NCBI GenBank assembly: GCA_945878555.1 | Contig: CAMDWI010000012.1 | Coordinates: forward strand, 56,895 to 120,894 | Source: Klebsiella pneumoniae | Lineage (GTDB): Bacteria; Pseudomonadota; Gammaproteobacteria; Eutrophobiales; Eutrophobiaceae | Reading direction: 5' to 3' | Length of the DNA: 64,000 nucleotides | Shown here: piece by piece, positions 38,454 through 44,653 of the stretch | Position numbering within the stretch: the first letter of the stretch is position 1 | How the letters are laid out: each line of letters begins with the position of its first letter | Translations under genes and position numbers: made by a program | The notes under the pieces: generated by a model | Databases searched by the model: none | What the model saw: the letters and a program-made list of their open reading frames with translations, nothing else | Told to the model about the DNA's origin: nothing

Positions 38454-38747
38454 TTACGAAGATGGCTGAACGGTCAATTGGAAGCCTAATGCCTTAGCGA
38501 TTTTTGCCACTGTAGCAAAGGTTGGGTTTCCTTCAGGTGAAAGCGCCTTGTATAGGCCTTCTCGGGTTAAACCAGTATCTCTCGCCAACTGACTCATATT
38601 TTGTGCACGAGCCACAACCCCCAGTGCATGTACAAGAAATGCCGGGGCATCTCCTGCTTCTTCGAAACAGGCTTCAAGATATAATTGAATGTCTTTTTTT
38701 GTTTTTAAATATTCTGCTGAATCCCAGCGGGTAGTTTTAAAAGCCAT
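38454..38747 (-). CDS. Addiction-module antidote protein, HigA-like
   Basis: 97 residues matching the chromosomal 'putative addiction module antidote' group: TTRWDSAEYLKTKKDIQLYL, GVVARAQNMSQLARDTGLTREG and LYKALSPEGNPTFATV around a helix-turn-helix. GGAGG lies 8 bases upstream. Its usual partner, a RelE/HigB-type toxin, is normally encoded directly upstream; here that place holds only a 25-codon ParE remnant, so it is an orphan antitoxin. Confidence 0.82.
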   Translation of the reverse strand: MAFKTTRWDSAEYLKTKKDIQLYLEACFEEAGDAPAFLVHALGVVARAQNMSQLARDTGLTREGLYKALSPEGNPTFATVAKIAKALGFQLTVQPSS

Positions 38748-38776
38748 AATTCATTCCTCCAACTGTCCAGCTATCT

Positions 38777-38851
38777 TTATAGCTTTCGCAATATCTGATT
38801 GACAGCATCCAGAAACTCAAGCCGAGCCTCGGGATGAAATTCAAACCTCAT
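38777..38851 (-). pseudogene. ParE-type toxin remnant
   Basis: Starting at ATG 38851 (overlapping the antitoxin stop), the frame gives MRFEFHPEARLEFLDAVNQ and stops after 24 residues. ParE/RelE toxins are about 90-100 residues and begin with just this EFHPEA-EFL motif. The rest is gone, and the HigA-like gene follows 30 bases later. Confidence 0.75.
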
Positions 38852-39081
38852 TTTTTGAGGATATTGTTGGCTTCGGCCAGGACGACTTCTGCTGATATGG
38901 GTTTTACTGCGCCAGAACGCACCTCGTCTCTACGCCGGATCGCTTCTGTTGCCCACAGTGCTCGAATAGCATCGTCAGTCACGGGGTCAAGGCTTTCTAC
39001 AAGGCGATCCGCAAGCAATGCTCGTGCATCGCTCGGCAGGGCAAGCATTTCCTCAGTGAGTTTTTCGACTGTTATGGCCAT
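38848..39081 (-). CDS. ParE-partner antitoxin (addiction module component family)
   Basis: 77 residues of the unstable-antitoxin family: LTEEMLALPSDARALLADRL, VESLD and SAEVVLAEANNILKK. It normally neutralises a ParE toxin encoded just downstream with an ATGA overlap; that overlap is kept here, but the toxin is truncated. The cassette begins near the GTTAGCC box at 39133-39127. Confidence 0.85.
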   Translation of the reverse strand: MAITVEKLTEEMLALPSDARALLADRLVESLDPVTDDAIRALWATEAIRRRDEVRSGAVKPISAEVVLAEANNILKK

Positions 39082-39126
39082 TAGGCAAGGATACTTCCCG
39101 TGGTTTATCCGGTCAAGGGATTAGGC

Positions 39127-39251
39127 GGCTAACGGCTAAAGGGAATCAATGGGTCAGAAAACTTGTTCCCTTGATTGTGTTTGTTGTGGCTAACGGTTAA
39201 GAACTGCGAACGGCGCTTTTTGGCATCTGCTGGGGCGTATTGTTGGGCGAC
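39127..39251 (-). repeat. attC site b, with a second R' box
   Basis: R'' GTCGCCCAAC at 39251-39242 and R' GTTAGCC at 39194-39188 frame a 64-base attC. R'' is the exact complement of the HAD cassette's own start. A second GTTAGCC at 39133-39127 follows a further stem (TCAAGGGAA/TTCCCTT), suggesting a nested gene-less attC. Confidence 0.8.
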
Positions 39252-39883
39252 AAAGGCCACCTCGGATCATGGAAGTCCGTGATCCATTCTTCACACACGC
39301 CAGAAAAATGCTTGCCGATTCCGATGAACCTCCAACCTAATGCATTCGTCGCCTTTACATCCCAACTTGCATCTCCGAAATAGACTGCCCGCTTTGGGTC
39401 GCCGCCAAGCATTTCGCAGCAATGTGCCATGATGCCAGGACGATCCATAGCATCATCGCAACTCGAAAGAAATACTTGTTCACAGAAACCTGCGTGGCGC
39501 AGTTTCATCCGTGCTGTATGTCCCCAGCCTCCAGTGGCGATGCCAACTTTGAAACCAGATGAAATAAGTTGGTACATTGACTCTATCGCACCGGGTATGG
39601 GTATACAATTACCACCACTGGCCAGATAGTTCTTGATCTTTTCGCCGAACATGTCGCGAACTTGCCTAGTAACTGATTGGGGTTCCTCGACGCCGAGGTT
39701 CGAAAGTAGTTCGTGCAGCAGGCCTGTGTCGGTGACATGCTGGTAGGTCTCCCAGTTTGAATTGAAATCAGAATGGCCAAGTACTTCTTTGAGTGCTTGT
39801 TGGTAGCAGTCATCATCAAAAGCATTACTTTTGATTAATGTTCCATCCAGGTCAAATATCAGAACATCACCTTCGTAAATCAT
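39197..39883 (-). CDS. HAD-family hydrolase (cassette gene)
   Basis: About 228 residues. HAD motifs: FDLDGTLIKSN (I), IATGGWG (II), a Lys/Arg region and YFGDASWDVKAT (IV), with a helical cap between I and II as in phosphoglycolate-phosphatase-like enzymes. ATG 39883 is chosen; the TTG at 39895 lies inside the attC R' box. The last ~18 codons run into its own attC. Substrate unknown. Confidence 0.85.
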   Translation of the reverse strand: MIYEGDVLIFDLDGTLIKSNAFDDDCYQQALKEVLGHSDFNSNWETYQHVTDTGLLHELLSNLGVEEPQSVTRQVRDMFGEKIKNYLASGGNCIPIPGAIESMYQLISSGFKVGIATGGWGHTARMKLRHAGFCEQVFLSSCDDAMDRPGIMAHCCEMLGGDPKRAVYFGDASWDVKATNALGWRFIGIGKHFSGVCEEWITDFHDPRWPLSPNNTPQQMPKSAVRSS

Positions 39884-39889
39884 CTTGTC

Positions 39890-39960
39890 GCCCAACGCTG
39901 TTGTTCAGCGGCGTGCCCCCGACCACGCCTGCCGGTCAACTGCAACTGCTTATTATGCGC
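39890..39960 (-). repeat. attC site c
   Basis: 71 bases. R'' GCGCATAAT (39960-39952), L''/L' stem GTTGACCGG/CCGCTGAAC, L'-R' block GCTGAACAACAGCGTTGGGC ending at 39890. The R' box GTTGGGC fits the GTTRRRY consensus exactly. Confidence 0.85.
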
Positions 39961-40396
39961 CAGCATCATAGACGTTAGGATTGTGTCGCTCCATGAAGGT
40001 TTCGGGCCTCTTTAGTGGCGTGAAACCAAACTTCTCGTAGAGGCCGTGAGCATCGCGCGTCGCAAGTATCCAGCGCCGAAGACCCTGCAGCTCAGAGTGG
40101 CTTGTGATGCACTCCATCAGCCATTTCGAGAGGCCTCTTTGTCGGTACTCCGGGAGTACAAACACATCGCCGAGATAGGCGATCGTGGCGTGGTCAGAGA
40201 TCACCCTCGCAAAGCCCACCTGTCGATTACCGTCGAGGAGTGCAAAGCACAGAGAGTGCTCCAGCGATTTCTCGACCGTCGCCGGAGGAATACCTTGCGC
40301 CCAGTAAGACGAAGCAAGGAACCCTGCAATAACTGCGCGATCCATTTTCGCTGGATCGCAGGTGACGGTGAATGACCCGTTGACCCACGTATTCAT
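39953..40396 (-). CDS. GNAT-family acetyltransferase (cassette gene)
   Basis: 147 residues with acetyl-CoA motif A as FVLPEYRQRGLSKWLMECI and the later YEKFGFTPL. The cassette's ends are complementary (TTATGCGC at its start, GCGCATAA at its end). Substrate unknown. The stop lies inside attC. Confidence 0.87.
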   Translation of the reverse strand: MNTWVNGSFTVTCDPAKMDRAVIAGFLASSYWAQGIPPATVEKSLEHSLCFALLDGNRQVGFARVISDHATIAYLGDVFVLPEYRQRGLSKWLMECITSHSELQGLRRWILATRDAHGLYEKFGFTPLKRPETFMERHNPNVYDAGA

Positions 40397-40427
40397 GAGA
40401 CAGCCCTCGCGCAGACGACTGCTATCG

Positions 40428-40517
40428 GCGCATAATGGTTGTGGAATATCAAGAGGTCAGATAACTGTTTATATGATTTCAAATTCTCTGACCCATTGAT
40501 GTTTTATAGTTAGAAGC
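40428..40517 (-). repeat. attC site d
   Basis: 90 bases from R'' GCTTCTAAC (40517-40509) to R' ATTATGCGC (40436-40428), with a TCAATGGGTCAGA/TCTGACCTCTTGA stem. The extrahelical region resembles attC site k. Confidence 0.85.
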
Positions 40518-40956
40518 TATATTCATATGGTATGCATCCACCTGGCCTCTCGATTCCGGGGCCGATTTGTCTAAAACCCATTGTCTCGTAAAATTTGGCT
40601 GCAACAGCGGACGAGTTTACCAAAACTTTTCCTCGCGGGCTTTTCTCTCGACATTCGATCATTGCATTTACCACTAGATTTCGTCCAATACCACGTCCTT
40701 GAAAAGATGGCAGGATGAATAAATGTGATAAGTTCCAGAACCCTTTTACTAAAATAAAACCAACAATCTCGCTAGAAGAAGTGTACTTATAACAAAAACC
40801 ACCTTCCTCTGATTTGAACCATTTATCCAATGACTTAACAATATCATCTATCAAAAACTCAGCATCCTTTTCCGTTTCTGCGACAGACTCGCGGACTGTT
40901 ATCTCTACTACGTTTACTAATTCCTCAAAGTCGTTTTTTCTGATTGTATAAAGCAT
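40510..40956 (-). CDS. GNAT-family acetyltransferase (cassette gene)
   Basis: 148 residues. Motif A reads LFILPSFQGRGIGRNLVVNA; the end has FYETMGFRQIG. No aminoglycoside signature is evident. The start ATG is 5 bases from the R' box (GTTAGAAGCC at 40970-40961), whose complement GCTTCTAAC ends the cassette. Confidence 0.87.
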   Translation of the reverse strand: MLYTIRKNDFEELVNVVEITVRESVAETEKDAEFLIDDIVKSLDKWFKSEEGGFCYKYTSSSEIVGFILVKGFWNLSHLFILPSFQGRGIGRNLVVNAMIECREKSPRGKVLVNSSAVAAKFYETMGFRQIGPGIERPGGCIPYEYSF

Positions 40957-40960
40957 AATA

Positions 40961-41031
40961 GGCTTCTAACGCTATCGCTCAGCCGGAAAGTCGTTCTGCC
41001 GCGCGTTCGACTGGAGCGATATGTTGGCTGT
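40961..41031 (-). repeat. attC site e
   Basis: 71 bases. R'' ACAGCCAAC (41031-41023) exactly complements the start of its cassette (TTGGCTGT); R' GTTAGAAGCC at 40970-40961 exactly complements the end of the next one. The upstream gene's last codons overlap it. Confidence 0.88.
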
Positions 41032-41388
41032 AATGATTTTTTCGTCGACCCGAAGTACCGTTTCGGACGTCACGAATTCAGGAGAAGATACGCGGAGCAT
41101 GACCTCTAACAGGATCGCTTCACAAACGTCACCACTGCCACCCACGCGACTGAAATTGTAGAACGGAACGCTCAGTTCGTACGCGCCCGTCGGATCTACA
41201 ACCGTTGACGCATGGCGGTCTAGTTTCTTGCCCAACTCGTCCCAAGAGATCTCAATCAAGGCATTTGCGACAGGTGTGCCGCCTGCGTCGCTAATGTTGC
41301 CTCTAAATTCGTACCACTCCGTAACGCATTTCGCTTGCGCGGCTGCGACATACAGAAACACAAGACAGGCAAAAAGTGATAGCTTCAT
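40972..41388 (-). CDS. Exported protein of unknown function (cassette gene)
   Basis: About 138 residues from ATG 41388 with signal peptide MKLSLFACLVFLYVAAAQA. The mature part looks like a carboxypeptidase-regulatory or transthyretin-like beta-sandwich (GTPVANALIEISW ... DPTGAYELSVPFY), with Cys residues at KCVTEW and VCEAIL possibly paired. Function unknown. Confidence 0.75.
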   Translation of the reverse strand: MKLSLFACLVFLYVAAAQAKCVTEWYEFRGNISDAGGTPVANALIEISWDELGKKLDRHASTVVDPTGAYELSVPFYNFSRVGGSGDVCEAILLEVMLRVSSPEFVTSETVLRVDEKIITANISLQSNARQNDFPAER

Positions 41389-41390
41389 GA

Positions 41391-41481
41391 CAGCCAACGA
41401 TTAAGGCCAGCGGACGCCGCCGAGGAATCAAATGAAAATTGCTGATTTTGCGGCGTCCGCTGGGGCGTATTGCTATATTTC
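41391..41481 (-). repeat. attC site f
   Basis: 91 bases. R'' GAAATATAGC (41481-41472), a long stem CAGCGGACGCCGC/GCGGCGTCCGCTG and R' GTTGGCTG (41398-41391). R'' matches its cassette's own R' (GTTATATTTC) with one mismatch. Confidence 0.88.
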
Positions 41482-41802
41482 ATTAGCTTTTCTAATCACT
41501 GTACGTGGTGTTATATAGTTCGGAATAATTACACATAAAGATATGGTTACAATAGACGCAATTATTCCAAATGTACTAGATAAAATGCCAATCCACGATA
41601 AAAAACCAATCACTGTTATAGTTATAACGAAACAGATTCCAAAAAACAGTACTAGTAATAAATAGTTCAAACGTATTAATGCTCCGCAATGTGGGCAATG
41701 CCATGAATAGCCACTAGATATAAAATGCAATGTAAAGAAACCTCCCGCATTCTTTTCTTTACAGTCTGGGCAGTAATCCCTGTTCCAATCAGAAAGAGAC
41801 AT
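41473..41802 (-). CDS. Zinc-ribbon membrane protein (cassette gene)
   Basis: 109 residues. CPDC and CPHC pairs form a probable zinc ribbon (residues 11-40), followed by two hydrophobic helices (LLLVLFFGICFVITITVI and STFGIIASIVTISLCVII). Small inner-membrane protein of unknown function, typical of integron cargo. Confidence 0.78.
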   Translation of the reverse strand: MSLSDWNRDYCPDCKEKNAGGFFTLHFISSGYSWHCPHCGALIRLNYLLLVLFFGICFVITITVIGFLSWIGILSSTFGIIASIVTISLCVIIPNYITPRTVIRKANEI

Positions 41803-41811
41803 TGTTATCTA

Positions 41812-41890
41812 GAAATATAACGTGGTGCTGTGCGGCTGGGCCGCTCGATCGATTGATCCTGTACGTCCAGATTTACAGTTCATGGGACAT
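41812..41890 (-). repeat. attC site g (degenerate)
   Basis: R' GTTATATTTC at 41821-41812 is clear and matches the following cassette's end. The R'' side near the GNAT stop (about 41880) is poor. A short GCGGC/GCCGC pairing supports a folded site. Confidence 0.65.
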
Positions 41891-42316
41891 ATAAATCATT
41901 CTTTTACTGGTTTTGAATCCATTTTTTACGTAAAACTCTTCTACTTGTGTCTCTTTCGCAGTAAGGAGTGTGGTTTTAAAATAGCCTTTCTGCTTTAAAA
42001 ACGACTCAAGATATTTAACCAATTCAGTGCCGATGCCATTACCTTGATGTTGTGAATCAACAAATAATTCCACGATTTCAAATTCTCTCCAGTCTTTAAA
42101 AGTAAGAGAGCGCCCTAGTAATGCTGCAATAGGGTTAGAGTTTTCTTTATATAGAAATCCATAGAATCCTGGTGAGTTATAAATACCTTGCAATCTATCT
42201 ATTGCCCACTCGACATTCCATTCTTCGTTCCATGGTGGCGCTCTGAATACAGAAATATAGAGATTCGATATTGCGGGAATATCTTTCTCTGAAATTTCAC
42301 TAATGTGCATCATCAT
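41873..42316 (-). CDS. GNAT acetyltransferase, AAC(6')-like (cassette gene)
   Basis: 147 residues. FRAPPWNEEWNVEWAIDRL, LLGRSLTFKDW and IVELFVDSQHQGNGIGTEL resemble the group of GNAT enzymes containing AAC(6')-type aminoglycoside acetyltransferases (typically FNAPPWN... and LFV...GKGIG). It could acetylate an aminoglycoside or another amine; resistance cannot be claimed from sequence. R' box GTTAGGAG precedes it. Confidence 0.8.
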   Translation of the reverse strand: MMMHISEISEKDIPAISNLYISVFRAPPWNEEWNVEWAIDRLQGIYNSPGFYGFLYKENSNPIAALLGRSLTFKDWREFEIVELFVDSQHQGNGIGTELVKYLESFLKQKGYFKTTLLTAKETQVEEFYVKNGFKTSKRMIYMSHEL

Positions 42317-42360
42317 CTCCTAACTATGTATCAACCAGACCATGACAGGTCTCGTTAATT
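42317..42360 (-). repeat. Short attC site h
   Basis: About 44 bases: AATTAAC (R''), stem AACGAGACC/GGTCTGGTT with loop TGTCAT, then R' GTTAGGAG at 42324-42317. It is 35/40 identical to attC site i. Confidence 0.75.
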
Positions 42361-42385
42361 TTTTATTTAGATGTCATAATGAGAC

Positions 42386-42631
42386 TCATGATCGTGCTCG
42401 CTTGCGAGTTTGCCAAAATATCACTCCTATAATTACTGGAGTCAATATGCATGTAAATATCAATATTGCGATATCTTCAGCAGTTGCATGTGGAGACAGA
42501 CCTATGAACGCTGCGAGTACCAGCAAGGTGATTAAGCTCCCTGACCCTGCAACAGCATAATTCCTGACACACGCATACCAAACGCATGGAACAAGTATGG
42601 CTATAAAAATGACCATATATAGAATAGTCAT
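42386..42631 (-). CDS. Small membrane protein (cassette gene)
   Basis: 81 residues with three hydrophobic helices (MVIFIAILVPCVWYACV, SLITLLVLAAFIGLS, ILIFTCILTPVIIGVIF) and a basic C-terminus (TRKRARS). Unknown function. It lies between attC k and attC h. Confidence 0.65.
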   Translation of the reverse strand: MTILYMVIFIAILVPCVWYACVRNYAVAGSGSLITLLVLAAFIGLSPHATAEDIAILIFTCILTPVIIGVIFWQTRKRARS

Positions 42632-42670
42632 CGCAGTTCTTGTCTCTCAATTCCTGGCATCTAGCCGTCT

Positions 42671-42843
42671 GACATAACCGGAGCTGCACGGCTTCATCGC
42701 GCAGCGTTCGTGTTGATGGATGGGTTTGAGTATCAAGGGGTCAGAGAGCTTGATCCCTGGATTTAACAATCGTTCATATGATTTCAAGTTCTCTGACCCC
42801 CTTGATTTTAAGGGCGCTGACTGGTTGTGATTGTTATACATTT
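42671..42843 (-). repeat. Long composite attC site k
   Basis: R'' AAATGTATAAC (42843-42833) complements its cassette's start (GTTATGCATTT) with one change. The next R' is GTTATGTC at 42678-42671. The 173-base span exceeds a usual attC and includes a CAAGGGGGTCAGAG/CTCTGACCCCTTG stem. Possibly two sites with a gene-less unit. Confidence 0.75.
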
Positions 42844-43349
42844 TTGCGCGCCCGTTTGTGCTTAATGAGTAAGCTGAAAATGAACCAAAGAAAGGAAGCA
42901 AGAAGGGATGAAACTACACCGAACGCGAATCCTATCCATCTTTCACGCCAAACATTTCCATTACTCCTCTCTTCTTGTGCTCGAAATATTGCATCTACGA
43001 CCGTGCGATCAGACTCAACTAACGGCTTAAGCTTCTCTTGTTCTTCTCGTAAGGAGTTAATGGTATCTTCGGTACTACGCAATGTCGATTTTTGTGACTC
43101 AACAAACTGGAGAAGCTGTCTTATGTTGATCTCTGTCTGGTTGAGTTGCTGTATCTGGGTTTGGTAATTCAGGCTCTGCAGTCGCTGGGTCTCTCGACTC
43201 TCCTTATCTGCTTTATCAACGAAATAGATGCCAACCGCTATCAAAACTGTAAGCACTAAAGTAACTGACACCGTCGGTATCGGTGATTTTTCATATAACT
43301 TCACCCATTCCCTTGCAAGAATTTCGATCTGCAGATTTAGAATGCTCAT
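42834..43349 (-). CDS. Coiled-coil protein with two membrane helices (cassette gene)
   Basis: 171 residues. Helix one (VSVTLVLTVLIAVGIYFV) and helix two (GFAFGVVSSLLASFLWFIF) flank about 95 residues of Gln/Glu-rich coiled coil (TQIQQLNQTEINIRQLLQFV ...). Basic C-terminus. No family recognised. Confidence 0.75.
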   Translation of the reverse strand: MSILNLQIEILAREWVKLYEKSPIPTVSVTLVLTVLIAVGIYFVDKADKESRETQRLQSLNYQTQIQQLNQTEINIRQLLQFVESQKSTLRSTEDTINSLREEQEKLKPLVESDRTVVDAIFRAQEERSNGNVWRERWIGFAFGVVSSLLASFLWFIFSLLIKHKRARKNV

Positions 43350-43359
43350 TGCTTTCCTC

Positions 43360-43415
43360 GAAATGCATAACGGTGAAACCCAGCGGGCACCGCTTGCGGT
43401 GTCTTGTTAAACGTC
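43360..43415 (-). repeat. attC site j
   Basis: 56 bases. R'' GACGTTTAAC (43415-43406) exactly complements the R' of its own cassette (GTTAAACGTC at 44294-44285). The stem is CACCGCAAGCGGTG. R' GTTATGCATTTC ends at 43360. Confidence 0.88.
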
Positions 43416-44270
43416 ATTAACAGTAGATGCAATGACATAATTTACGAAAGCTGAGCAACTTATAAGCATAAATCTGGCGTCAGCGCTTGTTAAATTACTT
43501 TCCTCAATTAATGCATGCCGTATTCCATTAGTGTCATTCGTATACCCATATAACGCACCAAACGCTCTTTTCAATGCTGGGTGCAATTTCCCATTCTTCT
43601 CCAACACATTTAATGCTTCACCGAGGGTTGCTTTATCATCGCCACTGACAGTTTTACATAAACTCTCTACCGCTGAGATTGATTCTTTTATTGAGTTTCT
43701 ATAGTCAGGGTTTTCCCTATCGCTGAGCATGCCTATCGCAGAACTTAAGTGCTGTCTTACCCCATAATAGGGAGTTGCTTTTTTAATTGCAGTTTCAATC
43801 TCAGCTAGTTCAACAGGGGAGCTAATTTCGACAATTTTTTCGTCAAGAAATCTATATGCTGAATTCTCTCTTTCAAGAAAAAAGTTACAAGCCTTTATAA
43901 ATTCGCGTTTTTCAGCATCTGGACCATATACAGCTACAAATTCTATAAAGTCATATATTTCATACCATTCAGCACTAAAAAAATAACTTCTTAATACGTT
44001 CAATCCGCCACGTTCATCGAAGAATAATTTGGGTATCGTATCTGTCGGTTTTTTATAATAGTGCAGCCATAGTGATTGAAATAGGGCACCAAGATTACTG
44101 TGACTAATGTAGTCCACACGACTACCCATGTCATACATAGACTTATTAAAACTATCCCAATAGAATGCAGAAAGAATACTCCATAGCGAGTTGCGCAGAT
44201 CATCATCTATAGATTCTGCTTGTAATATCTTTTCGGCCTGAGTTAATCCCGCCCTTTGTGAAAATTTCAC
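43407..44270 (-). CDS. AbiJ-like HEPN-domain protein, probable phage defence (cassette gene)
   Basis: 287 residues from GTG 44270, with GGAG 6 bases upstream. N-terminal FSQRAGLTQAEKIL then ESIDDDLRNSLWSIL resembles the AbiJ N-terminal domain family. The C-terminal part has SIKESISAVESLCKTVSGDD, LHPALKRAFGALYGYTND and GIRHALIEESNLT, with SCSAFVNYVI, a HEPN-type nuclease region; R-x4-6-H appears as RHA within NGIRHAL. Such proteins act in abortive infection. The cassette boundaries are exact, so it is a bona fide integron cassette. Defence role inferred. Confidence 0.78.
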   Translation of the reverse strand: MKFSQRAGLTQAEKILQAESIDDDLRNSLWSILSAFYWDSFNKSMYDMGSRVDYISHSNLGALFQSLWLHYYKKPTDTIPKLFFDERGGLNVLRSYFFSAEWYEIYDFIEFVAVYGPDAEKREFIKACNFFLERENSAYRFLDEKIVEISSPVELAEIETAIKKATPYYGVRQHLSSAIGMLSDRENPDYRNSIKESISAVESLCKTVSGDDKATLGEALNVLEKNGKLHPALKRAFGALYGYTNDTNGIRHALIEESNLTSADARFMLISCSAFVNYVIASTVNDV

Positions 44271-44284
44271 TTAATTCTCCACAT

Positions 44285-44330
44285 GACGTTTAACTATGTG
44301 CTAACAAGACCATGACAGGTCTCGTTAATA
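44285..44330 (-). repeat. Short attC site i
   Basis: TATTAAC (R''), stem AACGAGACC/GGTCTTGTT, then R' GTTAAACGTC at 44294-44285, which matches the end of the AbiJ-like cassette exactly. Confidence 0.8.
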
Positions 44331-44653
44331 TTTTATTATAGTGCGCCAGATTGGCGCGGTTATCAGCAAAATATCTGGATAACCCCGCGGAAATATTACA
44401 AAACACCAGCAGGTGTTTATGAAGGCTTACGTGCCCAAATCGTGCGGGCTGATAGATCAGGTCCGTGAGGTTCTGCGTTGTTATCATTACGCCTGCTCCA
44501 CTGAAAAATCGTAAGTTTTTCTGGATAGTACAATATGTCCGGTTCAACGACAGACGGCACCCGGTCGAGATGGGCAGGCCTGCAATGTCATCTTATTCCT
44601 GTAGCGGGATATTTTAAAGGGATGAAGGGGAGTGTCCCCCAACCGTTCCCATC
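44331..44653. other. Array-proximal flank with hairpins; no gene supported
   Basis: An 85-codon TTG-started frame (44547-44290) crosses attC i and has no recognisable family. Two perfect hairpins occur: GCGCCA/TGGCGC (44343-44357) and AAACACC/GGTGTTT (44401-44418). A functional attI and integrase would be expected here, but no integrase-like sequence is visible. Confidence 0.5.

Larger units (their letters stand above)
38336..44330 (-). mobile_element. Integron gene-cassette array without integrase (CALIN)
   Basis: About ten attC-like sites separate single-gene units all read on the minus strand. In at least five units, the R' box at the start of a cassette is the exact or near-exact complement of the R'' box at its own end, as cassette circularisation requires. 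No integrase or attI is found within the window; cysG follows at 44654. Cassettes are lower in GC than the flanks. Cargo covers acetyltransferases, a HAD hydrolase, toxin-antitoxin parts, a defence-like protein and small membrane proteins. Confidence 0.85.

Noticed and set aside
42647..42901. 84-residue minus-strand frame
   Set aside because: It lies across the attC site k region and overlaps the coiled-coil gene in another frame; no ribosome site or family.
38336..44330. Possible CRISPR array
   Set aside because: The repeats are few, spaced by whole genes, imperfect and palindromic in attC fashion; no cas genes.
44290..44547. 85-residue TTG-started frame as first cassette gene
   Set aside because: No family, poor start and overlap with attC i; left as non-coding flank.
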